From contig JAAYND010000135.1 of NCBI GenBank assembly GCA_012521035.1, positions 1 through 43,068 on the forward strand: a DNA stretch of 43,068 nucleotides. Direction: 5' to 3'. This document shows, piece after piece, positions 25,966 to 34,913 of the stretch. Every line of letters begins with the position of its first letter. Positions within the stretch are counted from its first letter, which is position 1. The notes under the pieces are model-generated. The model ran no database searches. It worked only from the letters and a program-made list of their open reading frames with translations, and had not been told where the DNA came from. This stretch comes from Methanomicrobiales archaeon (lineage in GTDB: Archaea; Halobacteriota; Methanomicrobia; Methanomicrobiales; Methanoculleaceae). The translations under genes and the position numbers were made by a program.

Positions 25966-27214
25966 TAATATCTCCCCTCTTTCGTGCCAGTGCGCCGAGT
26001 ATGGCGCCCCGGAACACCAATCCCCGAAGCTTATTTTCGTCATCAACCACCGCCACAGGATAGGGACTCCCGGCGATCAGCGATATGATATCGGTAAGTG
26101 ATGTGTCCGGCGTCACGGTCGGAATGTCGGTCGCGATGATCTCCTCAAGACCCCTGCCCGCCCGTACAGCCTCAAGGGTATCATCGAGTGTAACAAGGCC
26201 CTTGAGGTGGCGTTCGCGGTCGACCACGAATACGCTCCCGATATCATGCTCTTCCATGAGGTGCAGCGCGACCCGGGGACCTGCGTTGTCCCGCGCAACC
26301 GGTTCGGGACGGCGCATCACATCGCTTGCTGAGAGCACCTTTGTCATATCGACACCGGCAACGAACTGCTCGACGTAGGCATCTCCTGGATTTGTGAGGA
26401 TCTCTTCTGGTGTACCGATCTGGACGATCTCCCCATCCTTCATCAGCGCGATCCGGTCCCCGAGTTTCAGCGCTTCATCGAGATCGTGGGTGACAAATAT
26501 GATCGTCCGGTTCAGGCGCTGCTGGAGGTCGAGGAGTTCGTCCTGCATCTCACGCCTGATGAGCGGGTCGAGAGCACTGAACGCCTCATCCATCAGGAGT
26601 ATCTCCGGGTCGCCTGCGAGCGCCCGGGCAAGCCCGACCCGCTGTTTCATGCCACCGGAGAGCTGGGAGGGCATGCTCGCCCCATGCTCACCAAGCCCGA
26701 CCATCCGGAGAAGGTCTTCGCCCCTCCGGTAACGCTCCTCCTCAGGGATGCCCTGGATCTCAAGGCCAAAGGTGACGTTGTCGAGGACCGTCCGATGCGG
26801 GAGCAGGGCGAAACTCTGGAAGATCATACCCAGTTTGCGCCGGCGGATCTCTCGCAGTTCGTCCTGGTTCATGCCGACGATATCCTCGCCACCGATCAGT
26901 ATCCTGCCGCTCGTAGGTTCGATAAGCCGGTTGATACACCGGAGGAGCGTCGATTTTCCGCTCCCGGAGAGTCCCATCAGGACGAAAATTTCGCCTGGTA
27001 TAACCTCAAAGGAGACGTTATAGAGTGCCAGAGTATCTCTGGTCTCTCCATAGATCTCTTCCTTTGAACGACCTGAATTGCGAAGTTCCAGCGCTCTCTC
27101 TGGATCCTGCCCGAATACCCGGGTCAGGCCTTCCACGCTGATGGTTGATTGTACTGATCTTGGGTCTTCATCTCTGGGTAGTCTCTCGAAGATAACGGAA
27201 CCCTCCAACTTCAC
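25952..27214 (-). CDS. opuAA: Glycine betaine ABC transporter, ATPase with CBS domains
   Basis: A 420-residue ProV/OpuAA-type ATPase. Walker A GLSGSGKST is at 81-89, the signature LSGGMKQR near 184-191, and Walker B ILLMDEAFSALD near 205-216. Residues about 295-415 hold two CBS motifs (MEEHDIGSVFVVD and ISLIAGSPYPVAVVDD), which in OpuA sense ionic strength or nucleotides. The start is GTG 27214. A TATA-like element at 27231-27241 puts the transcript start at or near the GTG, so the message may be leaderless. First gene of the importer operon. Confidence 0.94.
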   Translation of the reverse strand: MKLEGSVIFERLPRDEDPRSVQSTISVEGLTRVFGQDPERALELRNSGRSKEEIYGETRDTLALYNVSFEVIPGEIFVLMGLSGSGKSTLLRCINRLIEPTSGRILIGGEDIVGMNQDELREIRRRKLGMIFQSFALLPHRTVLDNVTFGLEIQGIPEEERYRRGEDLLRMVGLGEHGASMPSQLSGGMKQRVGLARALAGDPEILLMDEAFSALDPLIRREMQDELLDLQQRLNRTIIFVTHDLDEALKLGDRIALMKDGEIVQIGTPEEILTNPGDAYVEQFVAGVDMTKVLSASDVMRRPEPVARDNAGPRVALHLMEEHDIGSVFVVDRERHLKGLVTLDDTLEAVRAGRGLEEIIATDIPTVTPDTSLTDIISLIAGSPYPVAVVDDENKLRGLVFRGAILGALARKRGDINGST

Positions 27215-27639
27215 GAGTTCTATTTCATCACTATTATAATTATCCTTTTTAATAACTGGCGAAAAATCAGGGCGATTTTGGTTTTTTCGACGTTTTGCAG
27301 TGCTTTCGCAGATAGACTGTCATCGCACCGCAGATCTTTCAAATTATAGTCAGTTTGCCGGTTATCTCTCGTATAAAGTCTGTTTTTCCGGATCCTGATC
27401 TCCGGCCCTCTGGCCCCCGGAGCCCCGCCCGCGCGGATGGATGCTCCCCGGGCAGGCAGTATCACAGAGTGTGATCTGGTCTCTTCATGCGCCGGCAGTT
27501 TGCAGAAAATGTGCAGACGGGCCCGGGTTTCTTCAGGTGCGTCCATCCATACCACTCTTTTATTGTATGAGAGGTCATATCACTGTAGATTATTCCAGAC
27601 TGTCGTCAGACTGAGAACAGGAACACGGTGAGTTATAAC
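27215..27639. promoter_or_regulatory. AT-rich control region between the betaine importer and argG
   Basis: This 425-bp divergent gap contains no supported gene. Near 27228-27253 it is strongly AT-rich (attataattat), giving a TATA box for the importer. A second TATA-like cgtataaagt lies near 27369-27378. A TTTTATTG box near 27557-27564 could serve argG. Long gaps of this kind are usual upstream of osmoregulated transporters. Confidence 0.5.
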
Positions 27640-28827
27640 ATGGGAAAGGGAAAAATCGTCCTGGCGTTTTCGGGAGGTCTTGATACCTCCATATGTATCC
27701 CCCTCCTGCGTGAGCACTACGGGTTTGATGAGATCATCACCGTTGCGGTAGATGTGGGCCAGCCCGAGGCGGAGGTAGCCCGGGCCACGGAGAAGGGCCG
27801 GATGCTTGCAGACAACCACTACACCATCGATGTCAGGGAGAAGTTCGTAACCGATTATGTCTTCCCCGCGATCAAGGCGAACGGGTCATATGAGGGTTAC
27901 CCGATGGGCACGGCGCTCGCCCGTCCGCTGATCGCCGAAGAGATCGTGAGGATCGCAGAGGAGGAGGGTGCCTCAAAGATCGCGCATGGATGCACCGGGA
28001 AAGGAAACGACCAGCTCCGGTTTGACTTCGTCTTCAGGTCCGCCGGCTACGAGATCGTTGCACCGATGCGGGAGATGAACCTGACCCGTGAGTGGGAGAT
28101 CTGCTACGCACAGGAACACAATATCCCGGTGAGCGTGGGGAAGAAAAACCCCTACAGCGTCGATGAGAACTGCTGGAGCCGGAGTATCGAGGGCGGCAGG
28201 CTTGAAGATCCGGCATTCCACCCGCCCGAGGAGATTTATGCCTGGACGGTATCCCCGGAGAAGGCTCCTGATGTCATGGAAGAAGTCAGGATACGGTTCG
28301 AGCGCGGTGTTCCGGTCGCCCTCAACGGGAAGAGCCTCCCCGGCCTCGCCCTTATCCAGGAACTGAACCAGATCGCAGGGCAGAACGGCGTGGGCCGCAA
28401 CGACATGATCGAGGACCGGATCCTCGGTCTGAAGGCTCGCGAGGTCTACGAGCACCCGGCCGCGACTGTCCTGCTTGCTGCGCACCGCGACCTTGAGCAC
28501 CTTGTTCTGACACGGCAGGAGCTTGTGTTCAAGCAGATCATCGATACGAAGTGGTCTGAGCTCGCCTACATGGGGCTCGTGCACGAACCGCTCTTCTACG
28601 CGCTCAATGCGTTCATCGACACGACCCAGGAGCGGGTGAACGGCACTGTGGATCTCGGTCTGTATAAGGGTAGCGTGAAGATTCTCGGCCGAAGTTCTGG
28701 GAATGCTCTCTATTCAGACGACCTTGTCTCCTTTGACTCGACAACGATCGACCAGAACCACGCGATCGGGTTCTCGAACTACTTTGGACTGCAGGCGCGC
28801 CTGCTCAGAAATCTCAAGAAAGAGTAG
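27640..28827 (+). CDS. argG: Argininosuccinate synthase
   Basis: It joins citrulline and aspartate with ATP in arginine synthesis. The 395-residue protein has the PP-loop AFSGGLDTS at 9-17 and the family segments HGCTGKGNDQLRF and YSVDENCWSRSIEGG. I prefer ATG 27640, which follows GGTGAG; GTG 27628 would add four residues. ornithine carbamoyltransferase, the preceding step, is encoded 3 kb downstream on the other strand. Confidence 0.96.
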   Translation: MGKGKIVLAFSGGLDTSICIPLLREHYGFDEIITVAVDVGQPEAEVARATEKGRMLADNHYTIDVREKFVTDYVFPAIKANGSYEGYPMGTALARPLIAEEIVRIAEEEGASKIAHGCTGKGNDQLRFDFVFRSAGYEIVAPMREMNLTREWEICYAQEHNIPVSVGKKNPYSVDENCWSRSIEGGRLEDPAFHPPEEIYAWTVSPEKAPDVMEEVRIRFERGVPVALNGKSLPGLALIQELNQIAGQNGVGRNDMIEDRILGLKAREVYEHPAATVLLAAHRDLEHLVLTRQELVFKQIIDTKWSELAYMGLVHEPLFYALNAFIDTTQERVNGTVDLGLYKGSVKILGRSSGNALYSDDLVSFDSTTIDQNHAIGFSNYFGLQARLLRNLKKE

Positions 28828-28836
28828 GGAGGTGCT

Positions 28837-29241
28837 TTAGAGCACCCTCTTCCCGGCATCTTTTCCCGCTGTACACTCGAAGACATCAGTGATCTTGATG
28901 ATGATGAGCGATTTTGCTGGATATTTGTGCCCCTTTGTCCTCACCTGATCGCGGAACTTCTCGTAGTCGGGGCCGGACGTCCTGATCTCTGTTCTCCCTT
29001 TCACCTGAAAGCAGCGTTTGGTATCCTGATCGTAGAAGTAGAGCGCCGTGATGGGGTTTTCTTTGAGGTTTTCAAGCGTCTTTACCATGTAGTTGTCCAT
29101 GATCCAGATGGTATCGTCGCTCACGAGCTGGATCGATGCCATCGGCGCCACGTTCGGAATGCCGCTTTTAGACGCGGTAGCCATCGGCATCACTTTAGTC
29201 TTTATGAATATCTCCTTAATCTCACCTGAAAGCGCAACCAC
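28837..29241 (-). CDS. Pyridoxamine 5'-phosphate oxidase-like flavin-binding protein
   Basis: A 134-residue split-barrel protein of the PPOX-type FMN or F420-binding group. Features are the N-terminal MPMATASKSGIPNVAPMAS segment, TIWIMDNYMVKTLENLKENP near 44-63, and the dimer-forming strand CFQVKGRTEI. Its substrate is unknown. The start is GTG 29241, preceded by GGAGAG. It is convergent with argG, with only 9 nt between stops. Confidence 0.85.
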   Translation of the reverse strand: MVALSGEIKEIFIKTKVMPMATASKSGIPNVAPMASIQLVSDDTIWIMDNYMVKTLENLKENPITALYFYDQDTKRCFQVKGRTEIRTSGPDYEKFRDQVRTKGHKYPAKSLIIIKITDVFECTAGKDAGKRVL

Positions 29242-29656
29242 GATTTATCTCTCCTCCGGGCAGAACAGACCCGGCGGGGCTGTAACCTGTCCGATATCGA
29301 GTTTATCTGCGTTGACCGTATATAAGGGCTCTGCCGGACGGGTGGTCGGGGTACCACGGGGTTGCGGCGAGATCGGTACAGAGCGCTCTCCCGGGCGGTG
29401 GACTGCGGTGGTATACGCCCGGGCAGGGTGGGGTTTGAGGAGGAGCGCTCCCGATATACGTTACCTTTTGCCCCTGGCCCGCCGGGCAGTTTCTGTCACC
29501 CCTCACTGCCAGGATCTGGTGTGTTGTCGAGGGATGAATACCCGGCGCCCTGATCCCGGGTGCCGGGGTGCTCATGGAAATTTCCCCCTGTTTATGGCCC
29601 TGGTTTGTATTGTGCGAATGGAAAAATATAAGCCGGCAGGCGAGGAAAGAACTAGT
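29242..29656. other. Intergenic region upstream of mmp14
   Basis: No supported gene. The mmp14 frame is open through it but the translation looks non-coding. A strong TATA-like aaaatataag lies near 29625-29634, which supports transcription starting near 29650-29655 and translation from ATG 29657. Confidence 0.55.
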
Positions 29657-31153
29657 ATGTGTGCCCGTTTTTTGGAGCGCTTTTTCAAACCTACACCCCA
29701 CGTTGTCGAAAGCCCGCCTCCGCCATCGATCTCACACGGACCGGGCCCGGGTGTTCCCGAGTACCGGGTGAAGCCTTATTTTATCGTGGCGTCTGTTGAG
29801 ATGGGCAATACCACAACGAAATGTATCCTGACCGGCACAAGCCTTGAGACGGGTAGATCCTACGTCATCAACAAGACCGTGTCCATGAGTCGCGACGTCC
29901 GGCCGCCAAAACCTGGAGAGACGGTCTTTGGGGAGACCCTTGATGGAACCCAGCTTACGCGCGAGTCGGTCACCGACCTTGTGCGCGATACCCTGATCCG
30001 GAGTCACGATGCGGTCCACCTGAGCATCAAGGATGACCTCGACTTCGTTGTCAGGAGTACGGGCGTCGTTGCAGCTATGGACTCCCCCGACCAGGTCGGA
30101 GACTTCGTCATCGCCCTTGCAAACGGTTGCCTCGCTGCCGGCGTCCCGCCAAGGAAGATGACGCCGCCGATGTCGATCGACAACCTCCCGTCAAAACTCC
30201 GGCAGTTCTCATTCGCCGATAAGGTGGTCTTTGTCGGCGCAGTGGCCGGTGTCGTGCCGCCGGTCGGGAGTACGGGTGTCGAGATGGTGGCAAACGAGAT
30301 GGAGGGAGAACTCGCGATGGCAGGCGTCAAGGAGGGCGCCAAATGGACGCCTGTCGACTTCCGAAACCCCTGCATATCCATCGACTTCGGTACCACGCTC
30401 GCCGGTCGGATCACGAGCGACGTCGCCCGTGACGATCCGAATCCCTTTGCCCGGACGATCGGGAACTTCTGTGGGATCGCGGGCGCCATACCCGATGCCA
30501 TCGTTCAGGGCACCGGGCTTGTGAAGGGGAATAAGGGGACAGCCCTCGACCTCTTTGGCGACCACAGTATCCAGAGCCCATTCGGGGGGAGGAAGCGCTC
30601 CGCTGTCGATGAGTATGTTGAGCGGTGCCATGAGCATATCGATATCAGGATCGTCCCCTCCGACCGGACGCGGTTCGGGCGGGTCCCGGTCTGCGCGGAT
30701 ATAGCTGCTGAGTCAGGCATCGCCCTTATCGGGTGCGATTGTGGTGTCAACGGTAGCGATACACCGATCCTCGGGGAGATCGGGCACGAGATCTACGAGA
30801 AGCATGGGATGGGTATGCTGACCGAGGTCATCGACCGGGTCTGCGCAAAGATGGCACTCCGGCTCATCGATGTCACCATCGAGAGCGGGATGGTTCCGCC
30901 GAACTCGTCGATCGGGTTCACCGGCCGGGCGGCGATATCGGGGAGGAAACCTGAGTATATCCTTGCAGGTGTTGCCGAACGGAACCTCTACGATAAACCA
31001 AATGACCACCTGGTCTTTGTGGACGACGGTCTGGCCCGGGGGGCGGCCCTGATGGGCCGGTGCATGAACTCTCTTGGAAAGCCAAAAGCCCCGCTCGGCG
31101 GGGTGCGGGATGGGGCATGTATTATGTCTCGCCGGATCAAAATAGGAAAGTAG
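29657..31153 (+). CDS. mmp14: Methanogenesis marker protein 14
   Basis: A 498-residue protein found only in methanogens. The ASKHA-like ATPase pattern is visible: VASVEMGNTTTKCILTG near residues 49-65 (phosphate 1 loop) and SIDFGTTLAGRI near 249-260 (a second such loop). The conserved segments TRDVRPP-like, VVRSTGVVAAMDSP and TIGNFCGIAGAIPDAI match what I recall of Mmp14. The fold resembles reductive activators of corrinoid or Fe-S enzymes, so an ATP-driven role in activating a methanogenesis enzyme is possible but unproven. Residues 1-40 are Pro-rich and variable. ATG 29657 follows GAGGAAAG. A small acidic protein follows after 11 nt. Confidence 0.88.
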   Translation: MCARFLERFFKPTPHVVESPPPPSISHGPGPGVPEYRVKPYFIVASVEMGNTTTKCILTGTSLETGRSYVINKTVSMSRDVRPPKPGETVFGETLDGTQLTRESVTDLVRDTLIRSHDAVHLSIKDDLDFVVRSTGVVAAMDSPDQVGDFVIALANGCLAAGVPPRKMTPPMSIDNLPSKLRQFSFADKVVFVGAVAGVVPPVGSTGVEMVANEMEGELAMAGVKEGAKWTPVDFRNPCISIDFGTTLAGRITSDVARDDPNPFARTIGNFCGIAGAIPDAIVQGTGLVKGNKGTALDLFGDHSIQSPFGGRKRSAVDEYVERCHEHIDIRIVPSDRTRFGRVPVCADIAAESGIALIGCDCGVNGSDTPILGEIGHEIYEKHGMGMLTEVIDRVCAKMALRLIDVTIESGMVPPNSSIGFTGRAAISGRKPEYILAGVAERNLYDKPNDHLVFVDDGLARGAALMGRCMNSLGKPKAPLGGVRDGACIMSRRIKIGK

Positions 31154-31164
31154 GATCTGATACG

Positions 31165-31398
31165 ATGGCTGAAGAAGAACTGTTTGATCTGCTCGTCCCC
31201 CCCGGCGTACCCAGGAAGATGCTCTATGATGTCGTAGAAAAATACGACGTGGAAGTGGTACGGCGGCCGCAGAAACTCTCGTTTGCAAACATGGACGGGG
31301 ATACGAGGGAGCTGCTGGCATTCCGCGGCAGGCGGGAGGTCGTCGAAGAGGTACAGGAATACCTCTTCTCACAACTCAAGGAATTTGTCAGCGAATAA
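31165..31398 (+). CDS. Small acidic protein co-transcribed with mmp14
   Basis: A 77-residue protein I do not recognise: acidic, mixed alpha/beta, with no Cys and no membrane segment. It starts at ATG 31165, 11 nt after the mmp14 stop, with a TAGGATCTGA leader. Its pairing with mmp14 suggests a partner of that protein. A T6 run (31403-31408) ends the unit 5 nt after its stop. Confidence 0.7.
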   Translation: MAEEELFDLLVPPGVPRKMLYDVVEKYDVEVVRRPQKLSFANMDGDTRELLAFRGRREVVEEVQEYLFSQLKEFVSE

Positions 31399-31402
31399 CA
31401 CC

Positions 31403-31503
31403 TTTTTTCAAACATCCGACCTGAAGGGCCGGGCCAGAACTTCTGTCAGGAGACGCCAGGCGCCATCTCGTACGCCCGAACCCTGCGCCCCGGACTAAAA
31501 AAA
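31403..31503. terminator. Paired terminators between convergent units
   Basis: T6 at 31403-31408 follows the mmp14 unit on the plus strand. A7 at 31497-31503 reads as T7 on the minus strand after argF. Each lies at the expected distance from a stop codon. Confidence 0.55.
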
Positions 31504-31522
31504 GTGATTCCCTCTGTCCCAC

Positions 31523-32449
31523 TCAAGGGATAGGTATATCGCCGGCGATCATCCGCACGAGGAGTGCCTTCTGTGCGTGGAGCCGGTTCTCGGCCTGATC
31601 CCAGACGATGCTCTGTGGTCCTTCCATCACCTCATCGGTGATCTCCTCCCCCCGGTGGGCGGGGAGGCAGTGCATAACGAGGGCGCCGGGTGGTGCCTGC
31701 GCGAGGAGGCGTGTATCTATGGTGTAGTGCCTGAGAGCCTTCAGGCGCTCGGCACGCTCCTCTTCGTCGCCCATGGATACCCAGATATCGGTGTAGAGGA
31801 TATCGGCATCCCTGACCGCTTCTTCCGGGTCTGTGACGACCCTGGCCCTGCCGCCCGCAGCCCGTGCCTGATCGATAAGTCTCCCATCTGGCTGGTAGCC
31901 CGGAGGACTTGCAATCACGATCTCCATGCCGGTCAGGGATGAGGAGAGTATCCACGAGTTGCAGACGTTGTTGCCGTCCCCGACCCATGCGAGCCTCAGG
32001 TCACGGAGATCGCCAAACCGCTCGGTGAGGGTCATGATATCGGCCAGAACCTGGCAGGGATGCTGTGCATCAGATAGGCCATTGATGACCGGGACGGTCG
32101 AGTAGCGGGCGAACTCCTCGACGTTGGCGTGCCGGTATGCCCGGATCATCACCGCATCGACGTAGCGGGCAAGCGCCCGTGCTGTATCCCTGACCTCCTC
32201 CCCCCGCCCGAGCTGCAGATCCTGGGGGTTTAAGAAGAGCGCATGACCGCCGAGATCGGTCATCCCCACCTCAAACGAGACCCGGGTGCGGGTGGATGCC
32301 TTCTCAAAGATCATCGCAAGGCTCTTTCCTCTGAGGAGCTCATGTGCGGTTCCGGCAGACTTCAGGTGTTTGAGGCGCACCGCATCGGCTATGATACTCT
32401 CAAGTTCATGCTCATCAATATCGGTGAATGCGAGAAAATCTTTCTTCAT
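31523..32449 (-). CDS. argF: Ornithine carbamoyltransferase
   Basis: It makes citrulline from ornithine and carbamoyl phosphate. The 308-residue protein has the carbamoyl-phosphate motif STRTR at 52-56, HPCQVLAD near 128-135, and the ornithine-site HCLP near residues 261-264. ATG 32449 overlaps the purD stop (ATGA) and has AAGGAG just upstream. It is the last gene of the carS-pyrE-purD-argF unit and uses carbamoyl phosphate, as pyrimidine synthesis does. Confidence 0.96.
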   Translation of the reverse strand: MKKDFLAFTDIDEHELESIIADAVRLKHLKSAGTAHELLRGKSLAMIFEKASTRTRVSFEVGMTDLGGHALFLNPQDLQLGRGEEVRDTARALARYVDAVMIRAYRHANVEEFARYSTVPVINGLSDAQHPCQVLADIMTLTERFGDLRDLRLAWVGDGNNVCNSWILSSSLTGMEIVIASPPGYQPDGRLIDQARAAGGRARVVTDPEEAVRDADILYTDIWVSMGDEEERAERLKALRHYTIDTRLLAQAPPGALVMHCLPAHRGEEITDEVMEGPQSIVWDQAENRLHAQKALLVRMIAGDIPIP

Positions 32450-33738
32450 GCGATCTCCTTCATGTGCAGGCATCGTTTTTCGAGGGTATCCCTGGTGCCG
32501 ATATCCCTGCGATAAAAGACACGCCCGGAGACTGAGGATGCCGCCTTCTCGGCGATGGCCTCAGCCTCATCAAGGGTCGCGCCTCTCCCGACGAATGCAA
32601 GCGCCCGCGATGTGAGGGTATAAAGTGCTCCATCCTGCTCTTTGACGTTTGCGTAGTAAAGGAGGGCACTGCCATAATCCCCGATGGTGAGAGGCTGATT
32701 CGCCACCGGAGCATCAGGATACCCCTCGGGAACGAGGTACTTGCAGACTGTCGCTTCATTGACGAATCTGACGTCTGATGATGCGAGATCTCCCTGTATG
32801 ACATGGGTGATGATCTCCGAGAAGTCCGACTCCAGGAGTGAGAGCACATTCATGGCCTCCGGATCCCCGAAGCGTGCGTTGAACTCGATGACTTTTGGCC
32901 CTTCGCGCGTATTCATGAACTGACCGTAGAGGATCCCCCGGTACGGTGTTCCTTCTTCGCGCATGGCCGCAACCGTCTCCTCCATAATCCTGAGCGCTTC
33001 TCTGTAGTCAGATCGGGAGACGAAGGGGAGCATATGGTCGGCCATGGAGTACGAGCCCATCCCGCCGGTGTTCGGCCCGACATCCCCCTCATACGCGCGT
33101 TTATGGTCCTGGACGAGCGGCATGGGCACCAGGTGGTTGCCATCGACGAACGCCTGGAGGGTGAACTCCTCCCCGATCAACCGCTCCTCAAGGACAACAT
33201 CTCCGCCGATCTGCTCGATATACTCGATCGCTCCTGCTGCATCGACGTGCTCGCCCATGATCCGCACACCTTTTCCACCGGTGAGCCCGATGGGCTTGAT
33301 TGCAAGATCTCCGCCGTAGTCCTCAATGAACTGCCGCGCCTCCCCGGGGTCATGGCAGACACGATACTCCGGACAACCTGCGATATTGTGCCGCTCCATC
33401 AACCGGCGGCAGAACGCCTTATCTGTCTCGATCCGGGCTGCCGCACGCCCCGGCCCCATGCAGGGTATCCCTGCTGCCTCGAGATGATCGACGATACCGA
33501 CCTCAAGAGGCGCCTCCGGTCCGATGACGGCAGCGTCGAGCCTGTTCTCGGTGGCAAATCTCACAATCTCCGGGATACTGGTGATCTTCTCGAGGAGCAC
33601 CCGTTCTGAGACCTGTGCTATCCCGGGGTTTCTTCGTGCCATAACAGAAAATATCTTCACGCCACTGTTGCAGGAAAGCGCTCTGGTGATCGCATGCTCC
33701 CTGCCACCACCACCTACAACGAGAACTTTCATATCCAT
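32446..33738 (-). CDS. purD: Phosphoribosylamine-glycine ligase
   Basis: An ATP-grasp enzyme of 430 residues, second step of purine synthesis. The N-terminus VLVVGGGGREHAI, the GPEAPL segment, VIKPIGLTGGKGV-type ATP-grasp glycine loop (DLAIKPIGLTGGKGV), and FNARFGDPEAMN near 280-291 are all present. ATG 33738 and ATG 33732 are both possible starts. It lies 25 nt downstream of pyrE and overlaps argF by 4 nt. Confidence 0.95.
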   Translation of the reverse strand: MDMKVLVVGGGGREHAITRALSCNSGVKIFSVMARRNPGIAQVSERVLLEKITSIPEIVRFATENRLDAAVIGPEAPLEVGIVDHLEAAGIPCMGPGRAAARIETDKAFCRRLMERHNIAGCPEYRVCHDPGEARQFIEDYGGDLAIKPIGLTGGKGVRIMGEHVDAAGAIEYIEQIGGDVVLEERLIGEEFTLQAFVDGNHLVPMPLVQDHKRAYEGDVGPNTGGMGSYSMADHMLPFVSRSDYREALRIMEETVAAMREEGTPYRGILYGQFMNTREGPKVIEFNARFGDPEAMNVLSLLESDFSEIITHVIQGDLASSDVRFVNEATVCKYLVPEGYPDAPVANQPLTIGDYGSALLYYANVKEQDGALYTLTSRALAFVGRGATLDEAEAIAEKAASSVSGRVFYRRDIGTRDTLEKRCLHMKEIA

Positions 33739-33763
33739 CTATTCGCCCGCTTCTAAAAAATGC

Positions 33764-34276
33764 TTATCCGTTCAGTAGCTCACCGACCCGCACAAGCGCC
33801 GAGAGGGATGCGCCTTTCTTCGCCAGTGCATCGCCTGCGCCCACTTCCCGGTCTACGACGGTCACCACCCGGTCGACACGCGCGCCCGCTGCGCGCAGGG
33901 CATCAAGGCCGTAGAGAGCGCTTCCCCCGGACGTGGTCACATCCTCGACCAGGAGTACATCCCTGCCGTTCACATCACCGATGATCGTTCCGGCTTTGCC
34001 GTGATCTTTCTCCTCTTTTCGGACGATCGCGTACGGCCTCTCGCTTGCAAGCGAGACGGCGACGGCGATCGGTACGGCACCGACCGCCACCCCGGCTACC
34101 ACCTCAAACTCCCACGTCCCGGCAATGGCCTTACCTATCGCCGCAAGGACGACGGGATTTGTGGTTGCAGCCTTGATATCGATGTAGTAGGTGCTCCGTG
34201 CTCCCGATGCGAGGAGGAAATCTCCAAACTCGATGGCCCCGCTCTCAAGTAACAATGTTGCGATTGGATTTACCAT
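33764..34276 (-). CDS. pyrE: Orotate phosphoribosyltransferase
   Basis: It makes orotidine monophosphate from orotate and PRPP. The 170-residue protein has the PRPP loop DVLLVEDVTTSGGS near residues 109-122 and the RKEEKDHG loop near 86-93. ATG 34276 overlaps the end of carS by 7 nt. Confidence 0.94.
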   Translation of the reverse strand: MVNPIATLLLESGAIEFGDFLLASGARSTYYIDIKAATTNPVVLAAIGKAIAGTWEFEVVAGVAVGAVPIAVAVSLASERPYAIVRKEEKDHGKAGTIIGDVNGRDVLLVEDVTTSGGSALYGLDALRAAGARVDRVVTVVDREVGAGDALAKKGASLSALVRVGELLNG

Positions 34277-34833
34277 GGTACTTCTTTTACTCCGATGTAA
34301 TAGCCTATAATGTTCACCACTCTATGGAGGAGTGGTGTGATGATGACGATCCAGGCCGCTATGGGTAAGGTAATATTCTCAAACAACCACCCGGGGCAGG
34401 CCAGGAGGATGAGAAGAAAAGAACCTATAACCAGATCATACTGGTCAGCCAGGGGCCAGGATTCGCCTCGCTCTTTACCAAGCCTTCGCTTCAAGAAGCT
34501 CTTCGCGAGGTCGCCCAGGAGCGCGCCTGTTGCAAGCAGTATAACAGAGAGGACCGTATGCCGGGGGAGCGCGGTCAGGCCGAATGAGGATCGGACAGAG
34601 ATCTCGATAAGACCCACAAGCACTCCGCAGAGCACGCCACCAAAAAACCCCCGGTATGTCTTGCCGTCGCCAAAGATCCTTCTACCGTCACTCCATTCCC
34701 TCCCCAGGTCGATGGGCGTTCCGCCACCGAGGGCAGCAGCTGCTGAATTCGGCACGTATGCCGGGATCATGATCCACAGTGCTGCAAGCAGGGAAAAGAT
34801 CCAGTGCCCTATGACTGTATTCTCAGGCGTCAA
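34270..34833 (-). CDS. carS: CDP-archaeol synthase
   Basis: An integral membrane enzyme of 187 residues that activates digeranylgeranylglyceryl phosphate with CTP, a committed step to archaeal polar lipids. It has about five membrane helices and the signature NSAAAALGGGTPIDLG near 29-44, then GDGKTYRGFFGG near 55-66, and GDLAKSFLKRRLG near 107-119. The start is TTG 34833. A TATA-like TTTATAATTA at about 34849-34858 predicts transcription starting at or near that codon, so the message may be leaderless. First gene of its operon and divergent from the tes-like gene. Confidence 0.94.
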   Translation of the reverse strand: MTPENTVIGHWIFSLLAALWIMIPAYVPNSAAAALGGGTPIDLGREWSDGRRIFGDGKTYRGFFGGVLCGVLVGLIEISVRSSFGLTALPRHTVLSVILLATGALLGDLAKSFLKRRLGKERGESWPLADQYDLVIGSFLLILLACPGWLFENITLPIAAWIVIITPLLHRVVNIIGYYIGVKEVPW

Positions 34834-34913
34834 TATTCAGTACAATCAGTAATTATAAAGATTAAAGTGTCGAAATATGGAATGCGAAAAAAATGATGGG
34901 CTTGGGTGAATGA
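34834..34913. promoter_or_regulatory. Divergent promoter region carS / tes-like gene
   Basis: An 80-bp AT-rich gap. On the minus strand TTTATAATTA (about 34849-34858) serves carS. On the plus strand cgaaatatgg (34871-34880) is the likely TATA box of the radical SAM gene, whose GGTGA ribosome site is at 34905-34909. Close packing allows joint control of two lipid genes. Confidence 0.6.

Noticed and set aside
29093..29656. N-terminal extension of mmp14 by 188 residues
   Set aside because: It overlaps the PPOX-type gene and is unlike coding sequence; a strong TATA box lies downstream of it.
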